DNA from: Bacillota bacterium
GTDB lineage: Bacteria > Bacillota > UBA4882 > UBA8346
DNA: 45,913 nt
Reading direction: 5' to 3'
Assembly (NCBI GenBank): GCA_023415835.1
Contig: JAEZJK010000089.1
Coordinates: 1-45,913, forward strand
Positions 32,403 to 40,414 of the stretch are shown one piece after another. Position numbers and translations under genes: made by a program. A model generated the notes under the pieces. The model saw only the letters and a list, made by a program, of their open reading frames with translations, made no database searches and was not told where the DNA came from. Each line of letters opens with the position of its first letter. Position 1 is the stretch's first letter.

Positions 32403-33116
32403 TTGAGAAAAATTGCAAGTTTCTTAGTGGCCTTCTGTTTACTGGTAGGGATTGCGTTTGCAGCTCATGCTGAAGGGGAAAAACCCCTGAACGAAGTGGT
32501 GTTACTTGCTAGCGACGAGGGGTTTGGTTCCGGTAAGTTTTATTTGACCGACAAGTTCAGCATTACTGGCGTTTACGAGGATGAATTGCTTAAAGCGGGG
32601 GTTCGTTATCAGCCTTCGGACCGTTTCGGGATCAAGTTTGGCCAAGTTTATAACCACGATACCGAGGATAATTTCACTTATGGAGGGTTCGATTTTGTGA
32701 TACCCTTTGGAAACAACCTGAATATTTATGGAATGTATGATTCCAATTATAAAGGCGAGGATTGGGACAGTTACGAAACGGCCATAAAGATTCAAATGTT
32801 TCCAAATCATTTCATTTACGCGGGGGTTCGCGGCGATACCGGAGACAGTGTGCCTGACATGAAATATAACGAAGAACACCGGGAGGGACCTCATCTGTTT
32901 CTCCGGGGCGATTTCAGTTGGTACTGGAAGAAAGCCTCGCTAAGTTTGAATCCGCTCCTTTATGTGAAAGGTTATTATTACCATGATTATACTTTTAAGT
33001 ACCATCTAAAAGAAAATGCCAGTTTCGTTTTGAACATGAACAACTTCGACTATAACATTAACAATTCCAATAAATCGGATATTAAATATCTGGCCGGTTT
33101 GGAGTTCAAATTCTAA
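32403..33116 (+). CDS. Secreted protein with outer-membrane beta-barrel features
   Basis: The 237-residue product has a typical signal peptide (RKIASFLVAFCLLVGIAFA, cleavage after AHA, about residue 23). The mature part has no long hydrophobic helix. It consists of alternating short strands rich in Tyr, Phe and Gly with turns rich in Asn, Asp and Lys, such as GVYEDELLKAGVRYQ, FGIKFGQVYN and NLNIYGMYDSN. It ends YLAGLEFKF, a C-terminal aromatic terminus like the BAM-recognised beta-signal. This would be an outer-membrane barrel of about 8-10 strands, implying a diderm host. No domain name is recognised. The start is TTG, about 10 nt after GGAAGGAG. Confidence 0.6.
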   Translation: MRKIASFLVAFCLLVGIAFAAHAEGEKPLNEVVLLASDEGFGSGKFYLTDKFSITGVYEDELLKAGVRYQPSDRFGIKFGQVYNHDTEDNFTYGGFDFVIPFGNNLNIYGMYDSNYKGEDWDSYETAIKIQMFPNHFIYAGVRGDTGDSVPDMKYNEEHREGPHLFLRGDFSWYWKKASLSLNPLLYVKGYYYHDYTFKYHLKENASFVLNMNNFDYNINNSNKSDIKYLAGLEFKF

Positions 33117-33133
33117 CACTTTAGGAGGTCCGG

Positions 33134-33685
33134 ATGCGCCGGTCATTAACGTCAGCAGTTTGGCTCTTGTTCCTGGCGGTATTAATTGGTTTGGGTTGGA
33201 CGATCAATGACGGCTTACGGCTGCGCCGGGAGACTCAAAGGCTCAGCCGGGAGCTTCGGCAAAGTGAGGAAGAAGTCGCCGTCTTTTTTATCAAATCCAC
33301 TCCCACTAATTTTTATATAAAACCGGTTCTTGTCAAAATCAGCCGGGGTGGTGATAAACATCGCCAAGCTTTGGAAGCATTATTTGCCGGTCCACCCGCT
33401 GGTTCAGGCTTGACTGCGGTTTTTTCTCCGGAAACCAAGGTTTTAGGCTTTAAGCTCAACAAGGGATTGGCGATAGTAAACTTGAACCGGTCTGCGACCC
33501 TATTAAATGTCGGCGCTCAAGGCGAGGCTTTGGCAGTAGCTTCAATCGTCAATACGCTTACCAAATTACCGGATGTATACCGGGTAAAAATCCAAATCGA
33601 AGGGAAAGAAGTGGATTCCTTAGCCGGGCATGTGGATCTAACCGGCATTTTCGAGTATGACAACCGGGTGATTACTTTCGATTAA
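33134..33685 (+). CDS. GerMN-domain protein (sporulation/germination)
   Basis: The 183-residue product has one N-terminal membrane helix (AVWLLFLAVLIGLGW), a short coiled segment, and then a GerMN domain (about 50-170). Typical strands include AVFFIKSTPTNFYIKPV, ALEALFAGPPAGSGLTAVF and LAIVNLNRSATLLN. GerM-type domains occur in spore cortex and engulfment-channel proteins, so it may act in the intermembrane space. AGGAGG lies 5 nt before the ATG. It directly follows the barrel-like gene (17 bp) and ends at a strong terminator, suggesting that the two form a small operon. Confidence 0.8.
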   Translation: MRRSLTSAVWLLFLAVLIGLGWTINDGLRLRRETQRLSRELRQSEEEVAVFFIKSTPTNFYIKPVLVKISRGGDKHRQALEALFAGPPAGSGLTAVFSPETKVLGFKLNKGLAIVNLNRSATLLNVGAQGEALAVASIVNTLTKLPDVYRVKIQIEGKEVDSLAGHVDLTGIFEYDNRVITFD

Positions 33686-33770
33686 TATGGAAAGCAGGCA
33701 ATAGGCAACAGTATTGCATAGTTGCCCTTCGGAGCCTATTTTCACAACTATGTGATCCGCAATATAATCT

Positions 33771-33800
33771 AAACCCTTTCAAAGTTTGAGAGGGTTTTTT
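33771..33800 (+). terminator. Terminator after the GerMN gene
   Basis: AAACCCTTTCAAA pairs with TTTGAGAGGGTTT (one T-G pair) across a one-base gap, followed by TTTTTTATTTT. Confidence 0.88.
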
Positions 33801-33870
33801 ATTTTGCTCCGTCAAATTTGGTAATTAAAACTTTATTTCGTTAATAAGTTTACTGACGGGGAGGGAATTG

Positions 33871-35055
33871 ATGATGGTCATTTTATATTTAAAAAAAAGA
33901 ATTTTAGTGATCCTATTTTTATTAATTGCAACTCTTAGCGGGTTGGTTTGGCACGGCATTCATCAACCGGCGGTAACTGATATTTATCGGCTAAGGCCGG
34001 AGTTTCCACCCCTCGTATTTTTGCCTGGTTCGGAACTTGGGCCGAGGATTTATGCCGCAGCCAGTATCCTGATTGAATCTAAAAGCGGGGCAATCCTATA
34101 CGCCAAAAACGCCGATCAACGAAGGGCGCCGGCCAGCACCACCAAAATAATGACGGCGATCGTCGCTTTAGAAAGAGGCGACCTACGAAAAATCATCACA
34201 GTCAGCCCACTGGCTGCCGGAACCAGAGGATCGACAATTTGGTTAAGGCCGGGAGATCGTTTAAGTTTAAAGGAATTGTTGGAAGGTGTAATGCTTAATT
34301 CGGGAAATGACGGGAGCATGGCTGTGGCGGAGGGGGTGGCGGGCAGTATTCAAAATTTTACCGAGTTAATGAATATGAAGGCTAAGGAAATTGGGGCTCT
34401 CAATACTAATTTTCGTAATCCCCATGGGTTAAGGGCTCCGTCCCATTATACTACGGCCTTGGATTTGGCTTTAATGGCTAGGTATGGGTTGGCCAACCAA
34501 AATTTTGCCAATTTAGTCAAGAAAAAAACGGCCATGCTTGAATGGGAGGAAGGCCGGAAAGCAGTGGAAGTCAGGAATACCAACCGCTTGTTATGGTATT
34601 TGGAAGGGGCTGACGGTGTTAAAACAGGTACCACCAATGAGGCGGGGTATTGTTTGGTTGCCTCAGCCACCCGTGATCGTAAACAATTGATTGCGGTAGT
34701 GCTAAATTCCGGAGACCGTTGGGGAGACTGCCAGCGCCTTTTGGAGTATGGTTTTCAGGAATTCGATATTATAAAAATCGCCGAAGCCCGCCAAGCTGTA
34801 GCTCAAATTAAAATCAAAAAAGGTTGGCCAGAAACTACAAACTTATACCCCCGTTCCGACTTGGTGGCGGTAGTACGGAAAGGTGAACGGCAGATGGTAA
34901 CTCCAGAAATTAAGGTCTATCAAAACCCGGTAACCGCCCCTTTAAAACCAGGCCAGATACTAGGGGAAATTGGATATCTCTATCGGGGGCAACAGGTAAA
35001 TAAAGTTGATTTGATTAATCTTAAGCCGATCCGTAAAAGCGGGTGGTCCTGGTGA
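33871..35055 (+). CDS. D-alanyl-D-alanine carboxypeptidase, second copy (S11)
   Basis: The 394-residue product has a membrane-anchoring N-terminal helix (RILVILFLLIATLSGLVW). It is another S11 enzyme with S89-T-T-K92, S144-G-N146 (here SGN) and K251-T-G253. A C-terminal extension of about 100 residues follows (LDLINLKPI-like strand near the end). It shares the family with the enzyme at 21622 but is clearly a separate branch. The ATG at 33871 is favoured by GGGGAGGG upstream. The stop overlaps the start of the next gene as GTGA, so the two are translationally coupled. Confidence 0.9.
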   Translation: MMVILYLKKRILVILFLLIATLSGLVWHGIHQPAVTDIYRLRPEFPPLVFLPGSELGPRIYAAASILIESKSGAILYAKNADQRRAPASTTKIMTAIVALERGDLRKIITVSPLAAGTRGSTIWLRPGDRLSLKELLEGVMLNSGNDGSMAVAEGVAGSIQNFTELMNMKAKEIGALNTNFRNPHGLRAPSHYTTALDLALMARYGLANQNFANLVKKKTAMLEWEEGRKAVEVRNTNRLLWYLEGADGVKTGTTNEAGYCLVASATRDRKQLIAVVLNSGDRWGDCQRLLEYGFQEFDIIKIAEARQAVAQIKIKKGWPETTNLYPRSDLVAVVRKGERQMVTPEIKVYQNPVTAPLKPGQILGEIGYLYRGQQVNKVDLINLKPIRKSGWSW

Positions 35056-36092
35056 AGGCCCTGAAGCTCAAAGGAGCCGGATTAGAAATAATTCCGGGAA
35101 TAGCAGCCACTTTTGTGGGAACAGTGGTAGGGGCGGGTTTTGCTTCTGGACAGGAAATTTACAGGTTTTTTAGTATTCAGGGACTACAAGGTTGCCTGGG
35201 GGTGATCTGCTCCATTTTTTTATTGGGCGCTTTCGGGGAAAGAGTGTTTCGAATCGGGATCGCGATCAGGCCTAAATCTTATAAGGAGTTTTTCAACTTT
35301 AGCCTGGGATCTGGGTTGGCTGGAGTTGCCGATCTGATAATCTCAGTTTTCTTGATAATCCTGATCGGGGTAATGTTCGCGGGATGCGGGGCGATATTTG
35401 AAGAACTTGGCTTGGGGTATTGGATTGGGATCTTATTAAGCTCGGTAATGGTGGTTCTGGTTTTATTAAAAGGGCTCCCGGGTTTAATTTTCGCAAATTT
35501 AATTATTGTTCCTTTAATGTTCGGCGGAGCATTGACAGTTTCTTTATATGCCATCCAAACCCGGTGCGCGATCCCTTTATCGAAAACCGCTGATTTAAAT
35601 TGGATCTTGGCAGCGGTGCAGTTTTCCTCCTATAACTTAGTTTTAGCGATCCCGGTTCTACTCTCTCTATGCCAAAAATATCCACAAATAACTCATTTGA
35701 AGTTAGGCGGCTGGTTGGGGAGCTTGGTACTGGGGATAATGGCCGGATTAATCCATTGGTCGATCATCTTTCATCTTCCTCATTTACAACAAAGCCCGCT
35801 GCCAATGGTGGACTTGGCGCGGTTAGCCGGTAATTGGGTATATTTGGCATATGCCATGGTGCTATGGTGTGAAATGTTAACCACCTTACTGGCGGATACA
35901 TACGGAGTAGCCCAGCGTTTGGCGGTAGCGACCGGATGGCCGTTTCATCTTTGGATTTTAGTCCTTACCTTAGCCGGGATTTTAATCGGGGAAATCGGTT
36001 TTAGTAATCTAGTGTCCAAGTTTTATCCGTTATTCGGCTACTTTTGCCTAGTAATTTTATTTTTTGTAATAGTGAAGAGGGTTCCCGATTAA
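35052..36092 (+). CDS. YkvI-type membrane transporter (APC-like)
   Basis: The 346-residue product has about ten membrane helices and the family start PGIAATFVGTVVGAGFASG (about residues 14-32), followed by EIYRFFS. It resembles YkvI-family proteins of the amino-acid/polyamine carrier fold. It would lie in the cytoplasmic membrane. The GTG at 35052 shares the GTGA overlap with the preceding carboxypeptidase gene. A GTG at 35043 would also be open. The substrate is unknown. Genetic coupling to a peptidoglycan enzyme hints at transport of a wall-related compound (inference). Confidence 0.7.
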   Translation: MKALKLKGAGLEIIPGIAATFVGTVVGAGFASGQEIYRFFSIQGLQGCLGVICSIFLLGAFGERVFRIGIAIRPKSYKEFFNFSLGSGLAGVADLIISVFLIILIGVMFAGCGAIFEELGLGYWIGILLSSVMVVLVLLKGLPGLIFANLIIVPLMFGGALTVSLYAIQTRCAIPLSKTADLNWILAAVQFSSYNLVLAIPVLLSLCQKYPQITHLKLGGWLGSLVLGIMAGLIHWSIIFHLPHLQQSPLPMVDLARLAGNWVYLAYAMVLWCEMLTTLLADTYGVAQRLAVATGWPFHLWILVLTLAGILIGEIGFSNLVSKFYPLFGYFCLVILFFVIVKRVPD

Positions 36093-36314
36093 TATTTTTA
36101 ATATCAAAAACAATTGTTTACAAATCTGTAAATTCCATAACTCGCATTCCCGTGATATCAACTAATCCGATCCATGGAATGATATTATGAAGGTTTTTAA
36201 AGAAGAACTAAGGAAAATCATTGGGAGATCCTTCAAAAAAACGACATAGTAATCGGGGGAGGGATGATATACTGGTTTCCGTGAGTGTTAAAGAGGAGGG
36301 CGGTTGTTGAGCAG

Positions 36315-38714
36315 GTGGCCATTGAACTTTCTGCCGCACTAAAAAAAGGACGTTATAATAGCCTTGTTTCGCCCGCAATTATTTACCAGTCTTCCCGAAA
36401 CAAAAAAACTTCCTGGTATGTTAGGTTAATTAAAACTGTTTTTGAAGCAGGGACCGTTTTTTTGTTAAGCAGGTTTGCTTTGCCGGGAGGGATTTATCCC
36501 GCTGGTATCGGATATTGCCTCGTTAACCGAAACCAAAAGTTTCCGGCGCGGGTACTATTGTGGTCTGGGTTGTTAGCGGGAAGCCTAACCGTGAGGGATT
36601 TTTGGGAGAGTATCGGCCTCACAGGTGTAGCCGCCTTATATACCTTATTCCAAAGCACAATCGATCGCGGCCTGAAAAAATCGTCAAGAGTATTGATATT
36701 CGTAATTTGGGCCTTTTTGAGAATGGCTTTAGCCTTTTTGCTTGAACCTAGCTTTAACAATATTCCAATGATCATCTTGGAGTTGAATATCAGTTTTTTA
36801 TTGGCAGGCGTTTTTCAAATCGGCCTTAACTTTATCGGCAACCCATTCAAAAAATCGAAAATGTCAGTGATTGCTTTAGGAGTTATTTTAATACTGTCTG
36901 TGGGTGGAACCAACCAACTAATGATTGACTCAATGTCCCTAACCGATCTGGCCGTCAGCTTAGTCCTGATATTTGTCGCATACTTAGGAGGAGGAGGAGT
37001 TGGAGCAGCCATGGGAGTTTCGTTAGGTATAGCAGTTGGAATCGGAGCCGGTGGTTTGACAGCTTTGATCGCCTTATATAGCGTCACCGGTTTTTTGGGA
37101 GGGTTTTTAAAAAATTTGGGTAAATGGGGGACAACCATCGGAGTTAGCTTAGGCTGTTATTTTATAATGAAACAACTTCAATCCGAAGTGAATATGATTG
37201 ACCAATTACTACCTTGGTCATTGGGGTTGGGCGCCTTTATTATTACTCCCAAAAATTGTTTGACACAGATCTCGAACTATTTCCCGAGTGAAACCAAGCC
37301 GGTCGATCCAGTAGTAGAAAATAACGGAGTCCGGGAGATTATCTTAAATCGCCTAAATGATTTAGCCTCGATTTTCACGGAATTAGCCAAGTCTTTCAAT
37401 GAGGGACCCCAAGAACAACCTTTATCCCGGAAAATGGATCTTTATTCAATGCTTGATCAGGTTTGTACTAAGAATTGCCAACAATGTAACGGTTATGAGA
37501 CTTGTTGGGGAGAGAATTTTTACTCCACTTATCGGGAATTATTCGATTTATTAGCTCTGGCCGAGCTATACGGTGAAGTAAACACTAAACATTTAAAAGG
37601 CCGTTTGGCTAAAAACTGTTTTCAACAATTCAAATTGTTGACTACAGTCAACCATTTATTTGAAAAATGCCAGTCTGATTATTATTGGCAGTGTAGATTG
37701 GATGAGAGTAAGGCGTTTCTTGCCAACCAATTACAAGGAATGGCTCAAATAATTAATAAATTAGCGATTGAGGTTACTGCTGATCCTGGGTTCCGCGCTG
37801 AGATCGAAAACCAACTAGTAACCTGTTTGAACCGGGTTGGTATTAGTATTAAAGAAGCTTCTGTTTTGGGATTAGGGGAAGAAGGAGTGGAAATTCGGAT
37901 CAAACAACGTAGTTGTAATCAGAAACGGGAATGCCAGTATCTGATGACACCTCTAATCAGCCAACTGCTAGGTGAGGATTATTCGGTTTGGGAGCGAAAT
38001 TGCCAGCTAGAAAATGGGGATTGTTATTATTGCTTGACTCCGGTATACCCTTATGAGATCAGGACGGTAGTCTGTAAACTCCCCAAGGATGGCAACGAAG
38101 CCTCTGGCGATGATCATGCCCTTCATGAGTTGAAAGGCGGACATTTTGTAGCTATCCTAAGCGATGGGATGGGTAATGGAAGCAAGGCGGCTGGCCAAAG
38201 CAGCACTACCGTAACAATTTTGGAAAAATTATTGGAGGCAGGGGTCGATCGGGACTTTGCCGTAAAAATGATCAATTCTATCCTCTTGCTTCGCACCCCG
38301 GAAGAGTCATTCGCTACAGTTGATTTGTCCTTAATAAACCTTCATACTGGACGTTCTGAGTTTATTAAAATCGGGGCTGCTACTACCTATATTAAAAGGG
38401 GCCGGGACGTCTGGAGCGTCAAGTCAACCTCGCTCCCGGCCGGGATATTAAATTCGGTTGATTTGGAAAGGATCGTTGTCCAATTACAACCGGGCGATTT
38501 GATTGTAATGGTAACCGATGGGGTTATTGACAGTAAAATTGAACCGGTGGGCAAAGAGGATTGGATGGTTCGGGCTTTACGCCAGGTCGAGGTGGTCGGT
38601 CCCGAAGCGTTGGGTGAATATTTGATGAATCTAGCGCGAATCAACCAAGACGGAATCCTAAGGGATGATATGACAGTAATTGTGCTTCAGTTTTTGGAAA
38701 AAGGCGTGCTTTGA
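36315..38714 (+). CDS. spoIIE: Stage II sporulation protein E
   Basis: The product (799 residues) begins with a hydrophobic region of about ten membrane helices (to about 330), has a central regulatory region (about 330-590), and ends in a PP2C phosphatase domain. The metal-binding FVAILSDGMGNG is at about 610-621, with TIVLQFLE-like VIVLQFLE near the end. SpoIIE dephosphorylates SpoIIAA to activate sigma-F in the forespore and also binds FtsZ at the polar septum. GTG 36315 is preferred because GAGGAGGG precedes it. GTG 36285 is an alternative that would add ten residues. It heads the usual spoIIE-tilS-ftsH order. Confidence 0.94.
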   Translation: MAIELSAALKKGRYNSLVSPAIIYQSSRNKKTSWYVRLIKTVFEAGTVFLLSRFALPGGIYPAGIGYCLVNRNQKFPARVLLWSGLLAGSLTVRDFWESIGLTGVAALYTLFQSTIDRGLKKSSRVLIFVIWAFLRMALAFLLEPSFNNIPMIILELNISFLLAGVFQIGLNFIGNPFKKSKMSVIALGVILILSVGGTNQLMIDSMSLTDLAVSLVLIFVAYLGGGGVGAAMGVSLGIAVGIGAGGLTALIALYSVTGFLGGFLKNLGKWGTTIGVSLGCYFIMKQLQSEVNMIDQLLPWSLGLGAFIITPKNCLTQISNYFPSETKPVDPVVENNGVREIILNRLNDLASIFTELAKSFNEGPQEQPLSRKMDLYSMLDQVCTKNCQQCNGYETCWGENFYSTYRELFDLLALAELYGEVNTKHLKGRLAKNCFQQFKLLTTVNHLFEKCQSDYYWQCRLDESKAFLANQLQGMAQIINKLAIEVTADPGFRAEIENQLVTCLNRVGISIKEASVLGLGEEGVEIRIKQRSCNQKRECQYLMTPLISQLLGEDYSVWERNCQLENGDCYYCLTPVYPYEIRTVVCKLPKDGNEASGDDHALHELKGGHFVAILSDGMGNGSKAAGQSSTTVTILEKLLEAGVDRDFAVKMINSILLLRTPEESFATVDLSLINLHTGRSEFIKIGAATTYIKRGRDVWSVKSTSLPAGILNSVDLERIVVQLQPGDLIVMVTDGVIDSKIEPVGKEDWMVRALRQVEVVGPEALGEYLMNLARINQDGILRDDMTVIVLQFLEKGVL

Positions 38715-38722
38715 CAAATGTT

Positions 38723-38800
38723 AAAAGTCAAAAGCCAAAAGCCAAAAAATCCCGGACGTGAATCTAGGCTTTAGGCCTTGGACTTTGGACTTTGGACTTT
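38723..38800. repeat. Two arrays of 7-bp repeats
   Basis: AAAAGTC, AAAAGCC, AAAAGCC are consecutive at 38723-38743. TTGGACT is repeated three times at 38778-38798. The second array is nearly the reverse complement of the first, so the region can fold back on itself. It sits between spoIIE and its terminator-like hairpin. Confidence 0.6.
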
Positions 38801-38847
38801 AAACAAAATAAAAACAGATCCCAATCCAAATTCCTTTCCATTTTATG

Positions 38848-38874
38848 ATTCCGACTTCGGTCGGGATTTTTTTT
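38848..38874 (+). terminator. Terminator after spoIIE
   Basis: ATTCCGAC pairs with GTCGGGAT (one T-G pair) across a TTCG tetraloop, then eight T. Another promoter for tilS should lie between here and 38953, but none is obvious. Confidence 0.9.
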
Positions 38875-38953
38875 GGGGAAGATATTAATAGTTATTATTT
38901 CGTAACAAGGAATTTTTTCTGTAAAAGCGAAGATACAGTTGAGGTGTTCCGGT

Positions 38954-40348
38954 TTGCTCCAAAAAGTAAAAGATACTATTAGGAACCATCAAATGCTCAC
39001 CAAGGGTGACCGGGTGATAGTCGGTTTCTCCGGGGGCATTGATTCCTTATGTTTATTATATATTTTGCATCAATTAGAAGAATATGAATTGGATTTATGG
39101 GCGGTTTATATTAATCATTCCCTGCGGCCTTCCGAAAATGTCCGGGAGGTTGAGCTTTTAAACCAAGTCGGTACCGATTGGGGAGTAAAGACCAGGGAGA
39201 TTAAACTGGACATTCCAAAGCGTCTCCATGAGAAACCGCAATCAGTGCAACTTTTAGCCAGAGAAGAACGTTATAAACTATTAATAAGCCTGCGAGAGGA
39301 AATTAACGCCGCTAAAATCGCCCTCGGGCACCATCGGGACGACCAAGTGGAAACAATTCTTTATCGGATAATCCGCGGTACTGGGATTGACGGTTTGGCC
39401 GGGATCCCGATTGTCCGCGGCCACCTTTTCATCAGGCCGTTGTTGGAAGTATCACGGGCGGAGATCCATGAATATGCTTTAAAACATAAACTTTCGTGGT
39501 TAGAAGACTCATCAAACTTGAAACCGGTTTATGTCCGCAATAAGCTCCGGCTACAACTGATTCCGGAACTCAAAGAGTCTTATAATCCAAATTTGAATTC
39601 GGCTCTAATTCGTTTAGGGCAACTTGCCCGGGAACAACAAGAATTAATGGAGGTGCTTTTAAAAGAAAAATGGGAAAAACTAACCCTGGTTCAGGGGGGG
39701 CGGATTGGGGTAATTATTGAGGATTTTATGGGCCTTCCCACGTATCTTCAATATTACCTCCTGAAAAGGGTCTTGCACCAGGTAAGACCGGATCAACAGT
39801 TTGAGTCCAATGCCATAATGCGGCTCCGCGATAAAATAATCGCAGAGAATCATCATTTTAAACCGCTACAATTATCAAAAAAAATAATTGCCCATAATTT
39901 AAAGGGAACAATTTTCTTTGAAGGATTCGAAAGAATCCCGATAACCAATTCAGGGAACTTTCGGTTGAAAGCGCCGGGAGTCACGGCAATTCCCGAATTG
40001 AACCTGGAGGTTAAGATTGAGAAAGGCCATTTTAGGCCAGCCTGGAATGGAATTGGAAACAATGAAGCTTATTTGGATGGAACCCAGCCTAAATTGCCAT
40101 TCTATATTAGATTTTGGCGCCATGGCGATTCGTTTCATCCTTTAGGTGCTCCAGGCAATCAAAAATTGCATGATTTTTTTATTAACCGGAAAGTCCCGCG
40201 GGATGAACGGACCAGGGTACCGCTTTTAGTCACAGCAGACGATCAAATTGCCTGGGTCTTTGGTTACCGTTTAAATGAATTGTATAAAGTGAATGATAGT
40301 ACAGTTGAAGTTTGGCATATTACGATCAATCCGATTAATTGGAGTTAA
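38954..40348 (+). CDS. tilS: tRNA(Ile)-lysidine synthase TilS
   Basis: The 464-residue product has the N-type ATP pyrophosphatase motif VGFSGGIDSLCLLY (about residues 22-35). LGHHRDDQVETILYRI, with the ATP/tRNA contact residues, follows, along with LSWLEDSSN and the C-terminal TilS substrate-binding domain (about 360-464, RFWRHGDSFHPLG). It converts cytidine 34 of the minor tRNA-Ile to lysidine, changing decoding from AUG to AUA. The start is TTG 38954 with GAGGTG 8 nt upstream. An upstream TTG at 38939 overlaps that site. In Bacillus an hpt gene lies between tilS and ftsH; here it is absent. Confidence 0.93.
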   Translation: MLQKVKDTIRNHQMLTKGDRVIVGFSGGIDSLCLLYILHQLEEYELDLWAVYINHSLRPSENVREVELLNQVGTDWGVKTREIKLDIPKRLHEKPQSVQLLAREERYKLLISLREEINAAKIALGHHRDDQVETILYRIIRGTGIDGLAGIPIVRGHLFIRPLLEVSRAEIHEYALKHKLSWLEDSSNLKPVYVRNKLRLQLIPELKESYNPNLNSALIRLGQLAREQQELMEVLLKEKWEKLTLVQGGRIGVIIEDFMGLPTYLQYYLLKRVLHQVRPDQQFESNAIMRLRDKIIAENHHFKPLQLSKKIIAHNLKGTIFFEGFERIPITNSGNFRLKAPGVTAIPELNLEVKIEKGHFRPAWNGIGNNEAYLDGTQPKLPFYIRFWRHGDSFHPLGAPGNQKLHDFFINRKVPRDERTRVPLLVTADDQIAWVFGYRLNELYKVNDSTVEVWHITINPINWS

Positions 40349-40349
40349 G

Positions 40350-40378
40350 TTGTATTCATTTTTTGACTATGGTATAAT
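40350..40378 (+). promoter_or_regulatory. Promoter of ftsH
   Basis: TTGTAT (40350-40355) and the perfect -10 box TATAAT (40373-40378) are separated by exactly 17 bp. The leader to the TTG start is about 30 nt. Confidence 0.72.
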
Positions 40379-40414
40379 ATTTGACATGGCAAAATGCCGA
40401 GGGGAGGTTTATAC

